A stretch of DNA of 36,218 bases, taken from the NCBI GenBank assembly GCA_009845545.1, contig VXZK01000213.1, forward strand, positions 1-36,218. The letters are read 5' to 3'. Below are positions 16,637 through 24,947 of the stretch, piece by piece (the stretch's first letter is position 1; the number at the start of each line of letters is the position of its first letter). The notes beneath the pieces are model-generated. The model ran no database searches. It saw only the letters and a program-made list of their open reading frames with translations, and was not told the DNA's origin. The position numbers and the translations under genes are program-made. This DNA is from Candidatus Poribacteria bacterium. Lineage in GTDB: Bacteria; Poribacteria; WGA-4E; WGA-3G.

Positions 16637-17197
16637 TTAATACCCGTCGTGACTTAAGAGAGGGCTACTACTACAGTAAAGGTTGGAATCACACTGACGA
16701 AACGATTGATTGCAGTAGTAACAGGTACGCACGCGGTGAGCGTCTACTAATGTTGAATCCCACGGAGAGTAGAGATTCTTACACCCAGAGCACCGGTGAT
16801 CATGTCCGGATGTTTGACACAGCAGCATTTGGTGTGCTCCCGTCGGCGGACAACTCGTGGTCGTGGTATGCGTATAAACATCTGAGGAGTTACATTCATA
16901 GTATGTATGGTTAGCACCACAAAGCAGAGGACGGTGGCCCTCCATACCTTCTGAATCGATCAACTGTTCTGCGGATGCTATATCGTCTGCCCGACGGCGG
17001 AGACGCCGCATAATCGCGAGACGGGTTTCTGAATAGATATCCGCTTCTTCCTCAGCATTTTGGATTTCATAATAGATGATAGTCTTCAGGAGCCGCTCAT
17101 ATCTCTTTATCAGAGTTTCCAGCGCGTTATCATCTCCATTATGAATACGCGTCAGCAATATTTCATCTGAAAGATTCGTAAAGTTTTCTGCTGCCAT
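16637..17197 (-). CDS. Sigma-70 region-2-like protein with Cys/His-rich C-terminal domain
   Basis: A 186-residue protein in two parts. Residues 8-80 look like region 2 of an ECF sigma factor (LSDEILLTRIHNGDDNALETLIKRYERLL, then EEEADIYSETRLAIMRRLRR). Region 4 is missing. Residues 83-186 contain ten Cys (93, 102, 116, 127, 136, 139, 159, 162, 169, 175) and eight His, including CSGC at 136-139 and CYYC at 159-162, spaced like a zinc ribbon. The frame is open and codon use is coherent across both parts. It is the first gene of the minus-strand locus that holds the GspC-like and GHFHADGT genes, and it is divergent from the FGE-sialidase gene. A regulator that senses zinc or redox state is inference. 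Confidence 0.6.
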   Translation of the reverse strand: MAAENFTNLSDEILLTRIHNGDDNALETLIKRYERLLKTIIYYEIQNAEEEADIYSETRLAIMRRLRRRADDIASAEQLIDSEGMEGHRPLLCGANHTYYECNSSDVYTHTTTTSCPPTGAHQMLLCQTSGHDHRCSGCKNLYSPWDSTLVDAHRVRTCYYCNQSFRQCDSNLYCSSSPLLSHDGY

Positions 17198-17316
17198 TCA
17201 TAAAGCAAGACCTTGAGAAAGATAGAAAAGGTCACTGTGATGCAAAAAAAATGCACTTTTTTAAAATGTCCAAATTATTAGGAACAATTAGCACAAGTCG
17301 TTTTTTAATATTTCAG

Positions 17317-17345
17317 GTGACAAATTCAGCAAGAATTGGTATAAT
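17317..17345 (+). promoter_or_regulatory. Predicted sigma-70-type promoter for the FGE-sialidase/PhyH unit
   Basis: GTGACA at 17317-17322 and a perfect TATAAT at 17340-17345 are 17 bases apart, placing a start near 17352 and a leader of about 60 bases before the ATG at 17411. Confidence 0.6.
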
Positions 17346-17410
17346 GACGGTGACAGACGTGAAGATGAAAGTGTACAACCTAAGGCATTGTCCGAAGAGG
17401 GAAGGAAGTT

Positions 17411-19447
17411 ATGCAGAAGTTGGCGATTGAAGGGAAATCGACAGGGACGAATTCGCTCGGTATGCAATTTGTTAGAATTGAACCGGGCAGCTTTATGATG
17501 GGTTCAGAGAACGCATCGCTGTCAGATGAATTGACGGCAGGCAAGGCGTATCTTCGCGATGGCGATTGGGATGAACATCCGGTGCATGAGGTAACGCTCA
17601 GCACGCCGTTTTATATAGGCGTTTTTCAGGTTACCAATGCACAGTACGCGGCGTTTGACGCTACACATCGTGAGCTGCCGAGTCTTCAGAACGTCGGTTT
17701 TTCACAGGACGATGATGAAGCAGTGGTGTTTGTCGATTGGCACGATGCGACACGCTTCTGCGAATGGCTCTCCGAGAAAGAGGGGCTGCCTTATCGACTG
17801 CCGACTGAGGCAGAATGGGAATATGTCTGCCGAGCAGGTACAACGACGCATTTTCATACCGGTGATACCTTGCCTCTTGAGTTTCATAAAAATGTTGGCG
17901 AGAGTTGGTACCCGGATGCCGGACGCGGTCGCGGTGCGGAAGAAATTGTGCCGTTGCAGGTCGGGCAAACTGCGCCGAACGCGTGGGGTGTATACGATAT
18001 GCACGGCAATGTGGAGGAGTGGTGCCGAGATTGGTACGGACCCTACGAATCGGAGCCACAAGTTGATCCGGTGGGTAAGGAAGATGGACTGTATCGCGTT
18101 ACACGCGGTGGCAGTCATTCGACGTTGCTCTGTTATCTACGCTCTGCGAATCGGATGGGAGCAGTGCCTGAAGATAAACATTGGTATATTGGGTTTCGGA
18201 TTGTTTGTGGTGAAATGCCGCAGACATCGCCTACGCCTGCGCCGAAGGTAGCGTTATGGGGACGTGGTGTTAAACAGGAAGTCGCAAGTTCACCCGCGCC
18301 GGAGACACCCTATTTTTCGGAACCGCTGACGTTCGTTAAAATTCTGGACGGTTCAAACGGACCGCTTTTTTCGGCACATAACCACGTCCCGGCGATAACA
18401 GAATGCCCGAACGGTGATATGTTTGCAGCGTGGTATTCCTGCGTTACGGAGCGCGGACGTGAATTGACGGTTGCCGCAAGTCGGTTGCGTTTTGGTGAAT
18501 CGGAATGGGAACCCGCCGAACCTTTCTGGGGACCGCCGGATCGGAACAATCATGCGACATCTCTCTGGCGGAATGAGAACGGGCGGATGTATCATTTTAA
18601 CGGGCTTTCAGCTGCTGCAACATGGGGTCCCTTGGCGTTAGTGATGCGTTATTCTGACGATAACGGCGCGACGTGGTCGAAACCGCGCTTTATTTCGCCG
18701 GAGCATCGTCTCCGGCACATGCCGATTGCCTCCGTTTTCCGAAGGCAGGACGGTTCTATACTCCTCGCCTGTGATGCAGTGAGCGGCGGCGACGGCGGCA
18801 CTGCGATATGGCTCAGCGAGGATGATGGAGAGACGTGGTACGATGCCGGTGCTGGGCAACCTATCCCCGAATTTGCCGATGGTAAGCAGGGCGGTTGGAT
18901 CGCTGGTATTCACGCCGCTGTAGTCGAACTCACGGATGGCAGGCTGATGGCGTATGGACGCGGCGATACGATTGATGGACGGATGCCGAAAAGCGTTTCG
19001 TCGGATGGTGGTAAGACATGGCATTACAGTGCGAGTCAGTTCCCACCTGTTTCGGGTGGGCAGCGGTGCGTGCTGCTACGGCTTCAAGAGGGACCGATTT
19101 TCCTCGCGTCTTTCACGGGTGATCGGCGAGAACCGACCCCGATGTCGATTGTTGACGCTTCTGGGAGTGAACGGCTCGTTACCGGACTTTTTGGCGCGCT
19201 GTCTTATGACGATGGCGAGACGTGGGAATATACCCGTCTGATTACAGATGATGGCGAGGATAGGGATATCGAAACAATGGATGGGCGACCCTTTAAGATG
19301 GGGTTGAACAGTGCTGAACCGGGTGGCTACCTCGCCCTTTGCCAAGGGAAACCGAATGGGATCATTCATCTGATTAGCAGCCGTCAGCATTATCGGTTTA
19401 ATTTGGCGTGGTTGAAAGAGACACCCCCATCAGAAGTGAGGAGTTGA
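17411..19447 (+). CDS. FGE-like (SUMF1) domain fused to a sialidase/BNR-repeat domain
   Basis: A 678-residue two-domain protein. Residues 13-270 are a formylglycine-generating-enzyme-like domain: NSLGMQFVRIEPGSFMMGSE, HPVHEVTLSTPFYIGVFQVTNAQY, YRLPTEAEWEYVCRAG, GNVEEWCRDWYGPY, RVTRGGS and GFRIVC. The second catalytic Cys position of aerobic FGE seems kept (RGGSHSTLLCYLRS) but the first is not, so it may not oxidise sulfatase Cys. Residues 300-665 are a six-bladed sialidase-like propeller with four Asp boxes: SDDNGATW (about 414), SEDDGETW (468), SSDGGKTW (530) and SYDDGETW (598). No signal peptide is present. Ribosome site AAGGAAG. The PhyH gene begins one base after its stop. Confidence 0.88.
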   Translation: MQKLAIEGKSTGTNSLGMQFVRIEPGSFMMGSENASLSDELTAGKAYLRDGDWDEHPVHEVTLSTPFYIGVFQVTNAQYAAFDATHRELPSLQNVGFSQDDDEAVVFVDWHDATRFCEWLSEKEGLPYRLPTEAEWEYVCRAGTTTHFHTGDTLPLEFHKNVGESWYPDAGRGRGAEEIVPLQVGQTAPNAWGVYDMHGNVEEWCRDWYGPYESEPQVDPVGKEDGLYRVTRGGSHSTLLCYLRSANRMGAVPEDKHWYIGFRIVCGEMPQTSPTPAPKVALWGRGVKQEVASSPAPETPYFSEPLTFVKILDGSNGPLFSAHNHVPAITECPNGDMFAAWYSCVTERGRELTVAASRLRFGESEWEPAEPFWGPPDRNNHATSLWRNENGRMYHFNGLSAAATWGPLALVMRYSDDNGATWSKPRFISPEHRLRHMPIASVFRRQDGSILLACDAVSGGDGGTAIWLSEDDGETWYDAGAGQPIPEFADGKQGGWIAGIHAAVVELTDGRLMAYGRGDTIDGRMPKSVSSDGGKTWHYSASQFPPVSGGQRCVLLRLQEGPIFLASFTGDRREPTPMSIVDASGSERLVTGLFGALSYDDGETWEYTRLITDDGEDRDIETMDGRPFKMGLNSAEPGGYLALCQGKPNGIIHLISSRQHYRFNLAWLKETPPSEVRS

Positions 19448-19448
19448 G

Positions 19449-20339
19449 ATGAAGTTACCTTTTTTGCATCAGGAAGTAGAGGTCAGCACGGATTTACGGG
19501 ATAGTAATGATATCCTTGACAATCCTGAGGCTCTGAAAGCGCGGATCGCAGCGGACGGGTACCTCCTGATTCGTGGGCTACACGACAAGGACGCTGTCCT
19601 CACGGCGCGTCAACAGATTCTGGAAAGACTCGCAGCGAAAGGTATGCTTGCACCGGATACAGCCTTAATGGATGGGGTCTTCAACCCGGCGTATCCCGAA
19701 CCTACGTCAACGGGTTCAATGGGGAATAAGGCGTTGACTCAGCTGCCAGCCTTTAAAGCCGTCGTTGAAGGGGCACCGGTGATGGATTTTTTCAAGCGGT
19801 TCCTCGGTGGCGATGCTCGCACGTTCGATTTCAAATGGCTGCGCACGGCTGGCCCCGGGTCAGGTTCTCCAATTCATTACGATATTGTCTTTATGGGGAG
19901 AGGGACGCAAGAACTCTACTCTTGCTGGACACCCTTTGGCGATGTGTCGCTTGATATGGGACCTATCGTCTTCTGTCTCGGCTCCAACCGGTTTGAGAAG
20001 GTTCGCGCCACTTATGGGAAGGCGGATGTTGACCGGGATATGATTGAAGGACATTTTAGCGATGATCCGCTTGAAATCGTTGAAAAATTTGGTGGCCATT
20101 GGGCGACAACAACGTTTTCGGTGGGAGATCTTATCATTTTCAATATGTTCCTCATGCACGCTTCTCTGGTGAACACCTCTAATAAAATTCGGATAACGGC
20201 GGATACACGCTATCAGCTTGTATCGGAACCGATTGATGAAAGATGGGTCGGTGAAAAACCGAAAGGTCACTACGCATGGAAGCAGCAAGATGCGGAGATT
20301 GAACCGTTGGAGGAATCACGGCAGAGGTGGGGAGTCTAA
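19449..20339 (+). CDS. Phytanoyl-CoA dioxygenase (PhyH) family protein
   Basis: A 296-residue non-haem Fe(II)/2-oxoglutarate dioxygenase. The iron-binding facial triad is H143 and D145 (HYD in GSPIHYDIVFMG) with H237 (FLMHASL), and the 2-oxoglutarate-binding Arg is R249 or R254 in IRITADTRYQ. N-terminal ADGYLLIRGL is the usual first strand of the family. It should hydroxylate a small organic substrate in the cytoplasm; PhyH members act on very diverse substrates, so the substrate is not predictable. GAGGAG precedes the ATG and the gene starts one base after the FGE-sialidase stop, so the two are co-translated from one mRNA. Confidence 0.93.
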   Translation: MKLPFLHQEVEVSTDLRDSNDILDNPEALKARIAADGYLLIRGLHDKDAVLTARQQILERLAAKGMLAPDTALMDGVFNPAYPEPTSTGSMGNKALTQLPAFKAVVEGAPVMDFFKRFLGGDARTFDFKWLRTAGPGSGSPIHYDIVFMGRGTQELYSCWTPFGDVSLDMGPIVFCLGSNRFEKVRATYGKADVDRDMIEGHFSDDPLEIVEKFGGHWATTTFSVGDLIIFNMFLMHASLVNTSNKIRITADTRYQLVSEPIDERWVGEKPKGHYAWKQQDAEIEPLEESRQRWGV

Positions 20340-20358
20340 GGTTTTTAACCTCCTAAAT

Positions 20359-20374
20359 CCCCCTTATCAGGGGG
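20359..20374 (+). repeat. Small GC-rich hairpin between PhyH and PLD genes
   Basis: CCCCC at 20359-20363 pairs with GGGGG at 20370-20374 around the loop TTATCA. It is followed by an A-run rather than a T-run on the plus strand, so it does not look like an intrinsic terminator. Confidence 0.5.
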
Positions 20375-20401
20375 TGAATAAAAAAAGTAGTACGAGAAAA
20401 T

Positions 20402-21487
20402 ATGGATAGCGATTTGAGCACACCCAGCACTCAGGTAGCACCGGAGGTCAGTAAGCGGAAATCATTCGTTCCTTTCCTTCTTGTTTTATTCTGTGCTATC
20501 GCAATCGGCTTCGGTATAAAATATTACAAGGGCAGACCCGGCGCAACGACTGAGGGCGCGTGGGCGGTCTACTTCAGTGAGGTCAATGCAACTGGCAGCT
20601 CGTATTCCTTAGAAAGACGGCTTGTTGATAGAATCGGTGCTGCGACGCTGCGAGTTGATGCTGCGCTCTATGATTTAGATGCCGCGCCGGTCGCCGATGC
20701 TTTAATTGAGGCACACAAGCGTGGGGTGAAAGTGCGAGTTGTCACCGAGACAGACAATATGGATGGCTCGGAAATTGGACGATTGCAAGACATCGGGATC
20801 CCTGTTTCGGACGATAAAGATGCTGGCAGCCTGATGCATCACAAGTTTATCGTGATTGATGAGCGATACGTCTGGACAGGTTCTTATAACACGACTTATA
20901 ACGGGGCGTACAAGAACAGCAATAACGTCATACTCATCGATTCAGTCCCGATGGCGTATAACTTCACACAGGAGTTTCGGGAGTTGTTTCTGGATGCAGA
21001 GGTTGGAAACCCTTCTGGCGCGTTTGTTGCGTATCCAAAGGTGACGCTGAATGATGGGACACAGATTTTTACCTATTTCTCACCGAAAAGTGACACGATC
21101 TCGCCACTTTTGAAGGAGATCAGGTCTGCCGACAAGTCAATTCATTTTATGGCGTTTTCGTTTACACACGATACACTCGGCACTGCAATACGGGACAGAT
21201 TTACGTCCGGTATTGAAGTCCGGGGTGTGTTTGAAGCGCGGCAGACGGATAATCCATACGCCGAATATAAGGCGATGAAAGCGGCGGGTTTGTCTGTTGT
21301 TCTGGATAAAAACAAAGGGACTATGCACCACAAGGTCATCGTTGTTGATGCGGATACGGTGATTACGGGTTCTTACAACTTCTCAAAGAATGCAGAGAAA
21401 AATAATAGTGAAAACCTGTTGATTATCAAGGGGAATCGTGAGATAGCGGCGGCATATCTCGCTGAGTTTGAGAAGATAGTGCGTTAG
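20402..21487 (+). CDS. Membrane-anchored phospholipase D-like (HKD) protein
   Basis: A 361-residue protein with an N-terminal transmembrane anchor at residues 22-40 and two PLD-superfamily halves. The HKD motifs are complete: H146-x-K-x4-D153 with GSYNTTYNG following, and H309-x-K-x4-D316 with GSYNFSKN following. Two-HKD proteins cleave or transfer phosphodiester bonds, as phospholipase D, cardiolipin synthase or Nuc-type nuclease. The short inter-motif segments fit the nuclease/phosphatidyl hydrolase branch better than cardiolipin synthase, which usually has two N-terminal TM helices. The catalytic part would face the periplasm. The gene stands 62 bases from PhyH and converges with the HtrA-like gene across only five bases. 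Confidence 0.88.
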   Translation: MDSDLSTPSTQVAPEVSKRKSFVPFLLVLFCAIAIGFGIKYYKGRPGATTEGAWAVYFSEVNATGSSYSLERRLVDRIGAATLRVDAALYDLDAAPVADALIEAHKRGVKVRVVTETDNMDGSEIGRLQDIGIPVSDDKDAGSLMHHKFIVIDERYVWTGSYNTTYNGAYKNSNNVILIDSVPMAYNFTQEFRELFLDAEVGNPSGAFVAYPKVTLNDGTQIFTYFSPKSDTISPLLKEIRSADKSIHFMAFSFTHDTLGTAIRDRFTSGIEVRGVFEARQTDNPYAEYKAMKAAGLSVVLDKNKGTMHHKVIVVDADTVITGSYNFSKNAEKNNSENLLIIKGNREIAAAYLAEFEKIVR

Positions 21488-21492
21488 GCGTT

Positions 21493-22686
21493 CTACTCTT
21501 TTTCGCCTAATATTACCGTCCGATGTTGTTCGGTTCCGTTTCTGCCGATTTTGAGTTGAACCTTCGTGGCGGGGCGCTCGCTCGCAACACATCTCAACAG
21601 TTCATCATAGGAGCGGACAGGCACTTCGTTAAATTCGAGGATAATATCTCTCGGTAAAAGGCCACTTTTGTGTGCGGGGCTGCCTTCAATTACGCCGGTA
21701 ATGAAAACCTCAACGTCAACGATTTCGACTTCAACGCCGAGCCAACCGCGTGCGACCTTTCCGTGTTCTATGATTTCGTTGGTAACGGCGCGAACCATCT
21801 CTATCGGTATGGCAAAGGTGATTTCCTGCGTCCGGTTTTCTTGTGGTTGTTCTTGGACAAAAAATTGTGCCATATCGGGCGGTACCTCATTCTGGAAAAG
21901 CGTGTCAGCCAATGAATTAGAGGTATCAGGTGGCTCTGTCAACACGGCAAGTATCATGCCGACAATCTCTCCTGAGGTGTTTATGACAGCGCCACCGCTG
22001 TTGCCGGGTGTAACCGCAGCGTTGATTTTAATCAATTCCCCACACAGTTGATTTGGTAAGGTATCCCAACCCCCGACGATGCCGAAAGAGACGATTGGGC
22101 TCTGTCCGTAAGAACTTCCTATTGTTACGACCCAAGAACCGGTATTGATTTTTGAGGAGTCCCCCCACTTCACAGGTACTGTGGTTTTAAACTCCCGCGT
22201 CATAAGTGCCTTACGCTTGTGCTGCGCGCGTGACTGTGCAGTTGCTGCGGTTTCAGGCTTCTGTGGATGTATGGTTGTGAGTTGGGCATCCGCGACTCGG
22301 AGTACCGCAATGTCCGTGAGTGTATCAATGCCAACGAGTTTGGCTGGCGAAACCTTTCCATTGTTAAAGATGATCTCAATTTTACTGGGTGTTTCGATCT
22401 CAAATGTCGTTGTTACAACGTGTCCAGCGGTGTCGATAACAATGCCGGAACCGATGTCTTGGCGGGTAAGTACCAACTTGCCAGTGTCCGGTGGGGGTAG
22501 TGCTGGTATCATCTGCGTCGCTACAACTTTCACAATGGCAGGGCGCGCGGCGGTGACCACCTGCTGGAATTCCTTTTCAAGCTGCTGCAAAACGTTTTCG
22601 TTCGCGACACTCGGCGTGACGGCATAGAAAAGCAGACTGAGCATTCCGATGATCCATTGTTGGCGTTTTGAGTTTATCGCGTACAT
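21493..22686 (-). CDS. HtrA/DegP-like PDZ protein lacking the catalytic His
   Basis: A 397-residue exported protein. A signal peptide covers about residues 1-28. A chymotrypsin-fold domain follows (GSGIVIDTAGHVV; DTLTDIAVLRV; TPGNSGGAV), then one PDZ domain at about 312-392. The nucleophile S230 and Asp125 are present. At the place of the usual TNNHV motif the sequence reads TTTFE, so the catalytic His is Phe95; I checked the codon (TTT). The protein is therefore probably not an active protease, or uses another base. It lies downstream of an ECF sigma/anti-sigma pair, the usual envelope-stress arrangement, 120 bases after the anti-sigma gene. Confidence 0.9.
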   Translation of the reverse strand: MYAINSKRQQWIIGMLSLLFYAVTPSVANENVLQQLEKEFQQVVTAARPAIVKVVATQMIPALPPPDTGKLVLTRQDIGSGIVIDTAGHVVTTTFEIETPSKIEIIFNNGKVSPAKLVGIDTLTDIAVLRVADAQLTTIHPQKPETAATAQSRAQHKRKALMTREFKTTVPVKWGDSSKINTGSWVVTIGSSYGQSPIVSFGIVGGWDTLPNQLCGELIKINAAVTPGNSGGAVINTSGEIVGMILAVLTEPPDTSNSLADTLFQNEVPPDMAQFFVQEQPQENRTQEITFAIPIEMVRAVTNEIIEHGKVARGWLGVEVEIVDVEVFITGVIEGSPAHKSGLLPRDIILEFNEVPVRSYDELLRCVASERPATKVQLKIGRNGTEQHRTVILGEKE

Positions 22687-22781
22687 GTTTATTTTCCTTT
22701 TTCAGTAGTCATCAGGGCGATTTTTTTCTGCGAAAAAAATCTTTCAGTTTTCAGAAAGAGCGTTTGGGATACCGAAAACCT

Positions 22782-22802
22782 CTTAACTGATAACTGACAA
22801 CT
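22782..22802 (-). repeat. Heptad-type short repeat
   Basis: On the minus strand three heptamers read GTTGTCA, GTTATCA, GTTAAGA, just after the anti-sigma stop. This is the same family and the same terminal GTTAAGR as the repeat at 4033-4067. Confidence 0.7.
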
Positions 22803-22806
22803 ATTT

Positions 22807-23403
22807 TTAGAGCCCGCCGCTGGTGGAGGCGTTGGTGTAACTTACCTGCTTTAACATATAACGCTGCTGCATCGGTTGCGCTGGCGTTGAGAGAATACTG
22901 CGTCGCTGCAATTGGCTGTCGTCTCCGACCAAGCGTCTTGACTGTTGGGCTGAAGGAAACGCTTCTGGCAATGGTACTATTTGTTGTTTTTGAGATGTTG
23001 ATGATACTGACACTTGATGCAAGTCTTGATTGAATAAAGGTCCCTCTTGATAGAAATAGGTGCCCGCGGCGGCAAGAATCAATGCCATAATACCACCGAG
23101 TGCCCATTTGGGACGGCGGAGGCCATTTAAGAGTTGTTTCCAGCCTGTTGCTGCAATTGCCTTAAGGCTACTTGGGTCGCGTTCTTCTGTGGCGAGTCGT
23201 TGCTGTAGCGTTGACATAAAGTACGGCGAGGGTTCTATCTGCGGCAATTGTTGGACCGCCTTCACAGACTCCTGAAATCGGACATATTCGCGTTGGCACG
23301 CCTCACATGCTGCGAGGTGTCCTTCAAACCCTTGTAGTGTCTGATAATCGAGTGTGTCTTCAAAATGGGCGGAGAAGTGTTCCTCAGCCTGTAAGCAGTT
23401 CAT
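22807..23403 (-). CDS. Zinc-finger (zf-HC2) anti-sigma factor
   Basis: A 198-residue membrane protein. The N-terminal anti-sigma zinc-binding domain has the H-x3-C-x2-C motif at H29, C33 and C36 with C3 upstream. One transmembrane helix lies at about 101-117 (ALGGIMALILAAAGTYF), leaving about 75 residues in the periplasm. It should sequester the ECF sigma factor encoded 17 bases upstream and release it by regulated proteolysis or redox change. The periplasmic part is Gln/Ser-rich and shows no known sensor domain. Confidence 0.92.
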   Translation of the reverse strand: MNCLQAEEHFSAHFEDTLDYQTLQGFEGHLAACEACQREYVRFQESVKAVQQLPQIEPSPYFMSTLQQRLATEERDPSSLKAIAATGWKQLLNGLRRPKWALGGIMALILAAAGTYFYQEGPLFNQDLHQVSVSSTSQKQQIVPLPEAFPSAQQSRRLVGDDSQLQRRSILSTPAQPMQQRYMLKQVSYTNASTSGGL

Positions 23404-23420
23404 AAGTCGCTCCTAAAACA

Positions 23421-24020
23421 TTAAATAAAAGGTTTTAACTTTTCCTTAAGCATAAGCCGGGCGCGGTTGATGCGAGATTTTGTTGTACCGCTCCGGAGTT
23501 CGAGTACCTCGCTGATTTCATCGTAACTGAGTCCTTGTAGATCACGGAGTACAAGTGGGAGTCTATACTGTTCTGGTAATTCTGCGATTGCTTTTTGAAT
23601 GGCGTTCCGTAGTTCCTTGCGTTCGAGTGCGATTTCGGGTTGGAGTTCGGGGTTCGCGGGCGCGCTTGCAATTAGGTCGATCTGTTCTGCGTCGCCATCA
23701 CTATCGCTTCCGCTGTTCACAACGTTATCGACTCTGTACCGGTCCCGCCGTCCTCGATTGCGTAATTCATTTTTGCAAAGATTTGAGGCGATGTGATACA
23801 TCCACGTCTTAAAATGCGCGTTCTCCGATTTGTAGCGGTTCGCGGCTTTAAAGATGCGGATGAACGTCTCCTGCGCCAGATCCTCAGCACTATCCTTGTC
23901 ATTGATAAACCGAGCAATAAAATTGACAAGTGGCTGCTGGTGGCGGCGCACGAGAAGCGTAAACGCGTTTTCATCCCCTTTTTGGTAGCGTTCCATTAGT
24001 TCATCGTCTAACTCAGGCAT
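23421..24020 (-). CDS. ECF sigma factor (RpoE-like)
   Basis: A 199-residue sigma-70-family factor. Region 2 covers about 8-75 (ENAFTLLVRRHQQPLVNFIARFINDKDSAEDLAQETFIRIFKAA) and region 4 about 135-195 (LPEQYRLPLVLRDLQGLSYDEISEVLELRSGTTKSRINRAR). The start at 24020 (MPELDDEL) has GGAGGG eight bases upstream; the frame extends to 24059 but the added 13 residues are unlike the family. It is followed by its anti-sigma factor and the HtrA-like gene, forming a stress regulon core. Upstream, TTGCAACC and a downstream GTGTATC box could be an autoregulated ECF promoter, weakly supported. Confidence 0.94.
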   Translation of the reverse strand: MPELDDELMERYQKGDENAFTLLVRRHQQPLVNFIARFINDKDSAEDLAQETFIRIFKAANRYKSENAHFKTWMYHIASNLCKNELRNRGRRDRYRVDNVVNSGSDSDGDAEQIDLIASAPANPELQPEIALERKELRNAIQKAIAELPEQYRLPLVLRDLQGLSYDEISEVLELRSGTTKSRINRARLMLKEKLKPFI

Positions 24021-24105
24021 CAGGTCCCTCCGGAGGTGCTTATCTATGATACACACCAAGCAGGGGATTTGGTTGCAAATTTTTTCTATATTAAGAAAGG
24101 CAGTC

Positions 24106-24196
24106 GGTAGTCAGCATTCAGCAATCAATAAAGACAATCTTGATAATCGCCGAACGTTGACCCTGACCGGGGGCTGGCTGCTGATGCCTGATTACC
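24106..24196. repeat. Imperfect inverted repeat with heptad sequences
   Basis: An 18-base arm at 24106-24123 (GGTAGTCAGCATTCAGCA) pairs with 24179-24196 (TGCTGATGCCTGATTACC) at 14 of 18 positions, with a 55-base interior. The left arm contains the heptads GTAGTCA, GCATTCA and GCAATCA. It lies between the sigma-factor gene and the promoter at 24213. Confidence 0.55.
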
Positions 24197-24212
24197 TCTG
24201 TTGTACTGCCTC

Positions 24213-24241
24213 TTGACTTCAAAGAGGTTTTCGTGTATGAT
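24213..24241 (+). promoter_or_regulatory. Predicted sigma-70-type promoter for the methyltransferase gene
   Basis: TTGACT at 24213-24218 and TATGAT at 24236-24241 are 17 bases apart, upstream of the gene at 24296. This is one of the best consensus matches in the window. Confidence 0.65.
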
Positions 24242-24295
24242 TGTTCTCATAAGGTATTATACGATGTAATAAAAATTTAGCATATCTATTGACGG

Positions 24296-24910
24296 ATGTC
24301 AAGTTTGGAACAGATCAACCGAGTTCTAATGGAGGCTTATATGTTTGATGAGGTTTTACAGGAGGTTGAGGCACAGTGTAAGGTGGAGAGCATCCCGATG
24401 TTAGGGGAAGAAAAGGCGAAATTTCTTGCCGCCTGCGTTGAGGAAGCGAAGCCGTCCCTCATTGTTGAATGTGGCACGGCTATCGGTTATTCTGGGCTCT
24501 GGATGTTACGCGTGTTAAGAGATGCTGGGGCTGGACGCTTGATAACAATCGAAATAGACGCTGACCGAGCGGCACAAGCACGCGCCAATTTTGAACGCGC
24601 GGGTATGGCGGCCCTCGTTGACTCACGTATCGGTGATGCACAAGAGGTCCTTGAAAGTATCCAAGACCCCGTCGATTTTCTACTCCTTGATAACAATTTT
24701 AGCAACTATTTCCCGTGTTTTCAGGCGATTGCGTCGCGACTGACGGATCCCGCAACCGTTGTGGCGGATAACGTTGGTATCGGCGCGGACTCGATGGCGG
24801 ATTATCTCGGACACGTCCGCGAATGTTATGAATCTGAGACACACTGGTTTGATATCGATCTGCCGTGGGTGAAACAGGACGCGATTGAGGTTAGTATCTA
24901 CCGGCATTAA
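24296..24910 (+). CDS. Class I SAM-dependent methyltransferase (O-methyltransferase-like)
   Basis: A 204-residue Rossmann-fold methyltransferase. SAM-binding motif I is VECGTAIGYSGLWML at about 63-77, an acidic loop follows (TIEIDADRAAQA) and DFLLLDNNF is the motif IV strand. Overall order and length fit the catechol O-methyltransferase-like family (PF01596/Methyltransf_24). The first ATG (24296) has a poor ribosome site; ATG 24341 has GGAGG seven bases upstream and would give 189 residues, so the true start is uncertain. The substrate is unknown. The UxaA-like gene starts 37 bases downstream and is probably co-transcribed. Confidence 0.85.
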   Translation: MSSLEQINRVLMEAYMFDEVLQEVEAQCKVESIPMLGEEKAKFLAACVEEAKPSLIVECGTAIGYSGLWMLRVLRDAGAGRLITIEIDADRAAQARANFERAGMAALVDSRIGDAQEVLESIQDPVDFLLLDNNFSNYFPCFQAIASRLTDPATVVADNVGIGADSMADYLGHVRECYESETHWFDIDLPWVKQDAIEVSIYRH

Positions 24911-24947
24911 TTTTTCGGTGCTTTCGGAGTGCAAAAGGAGAAATTTG

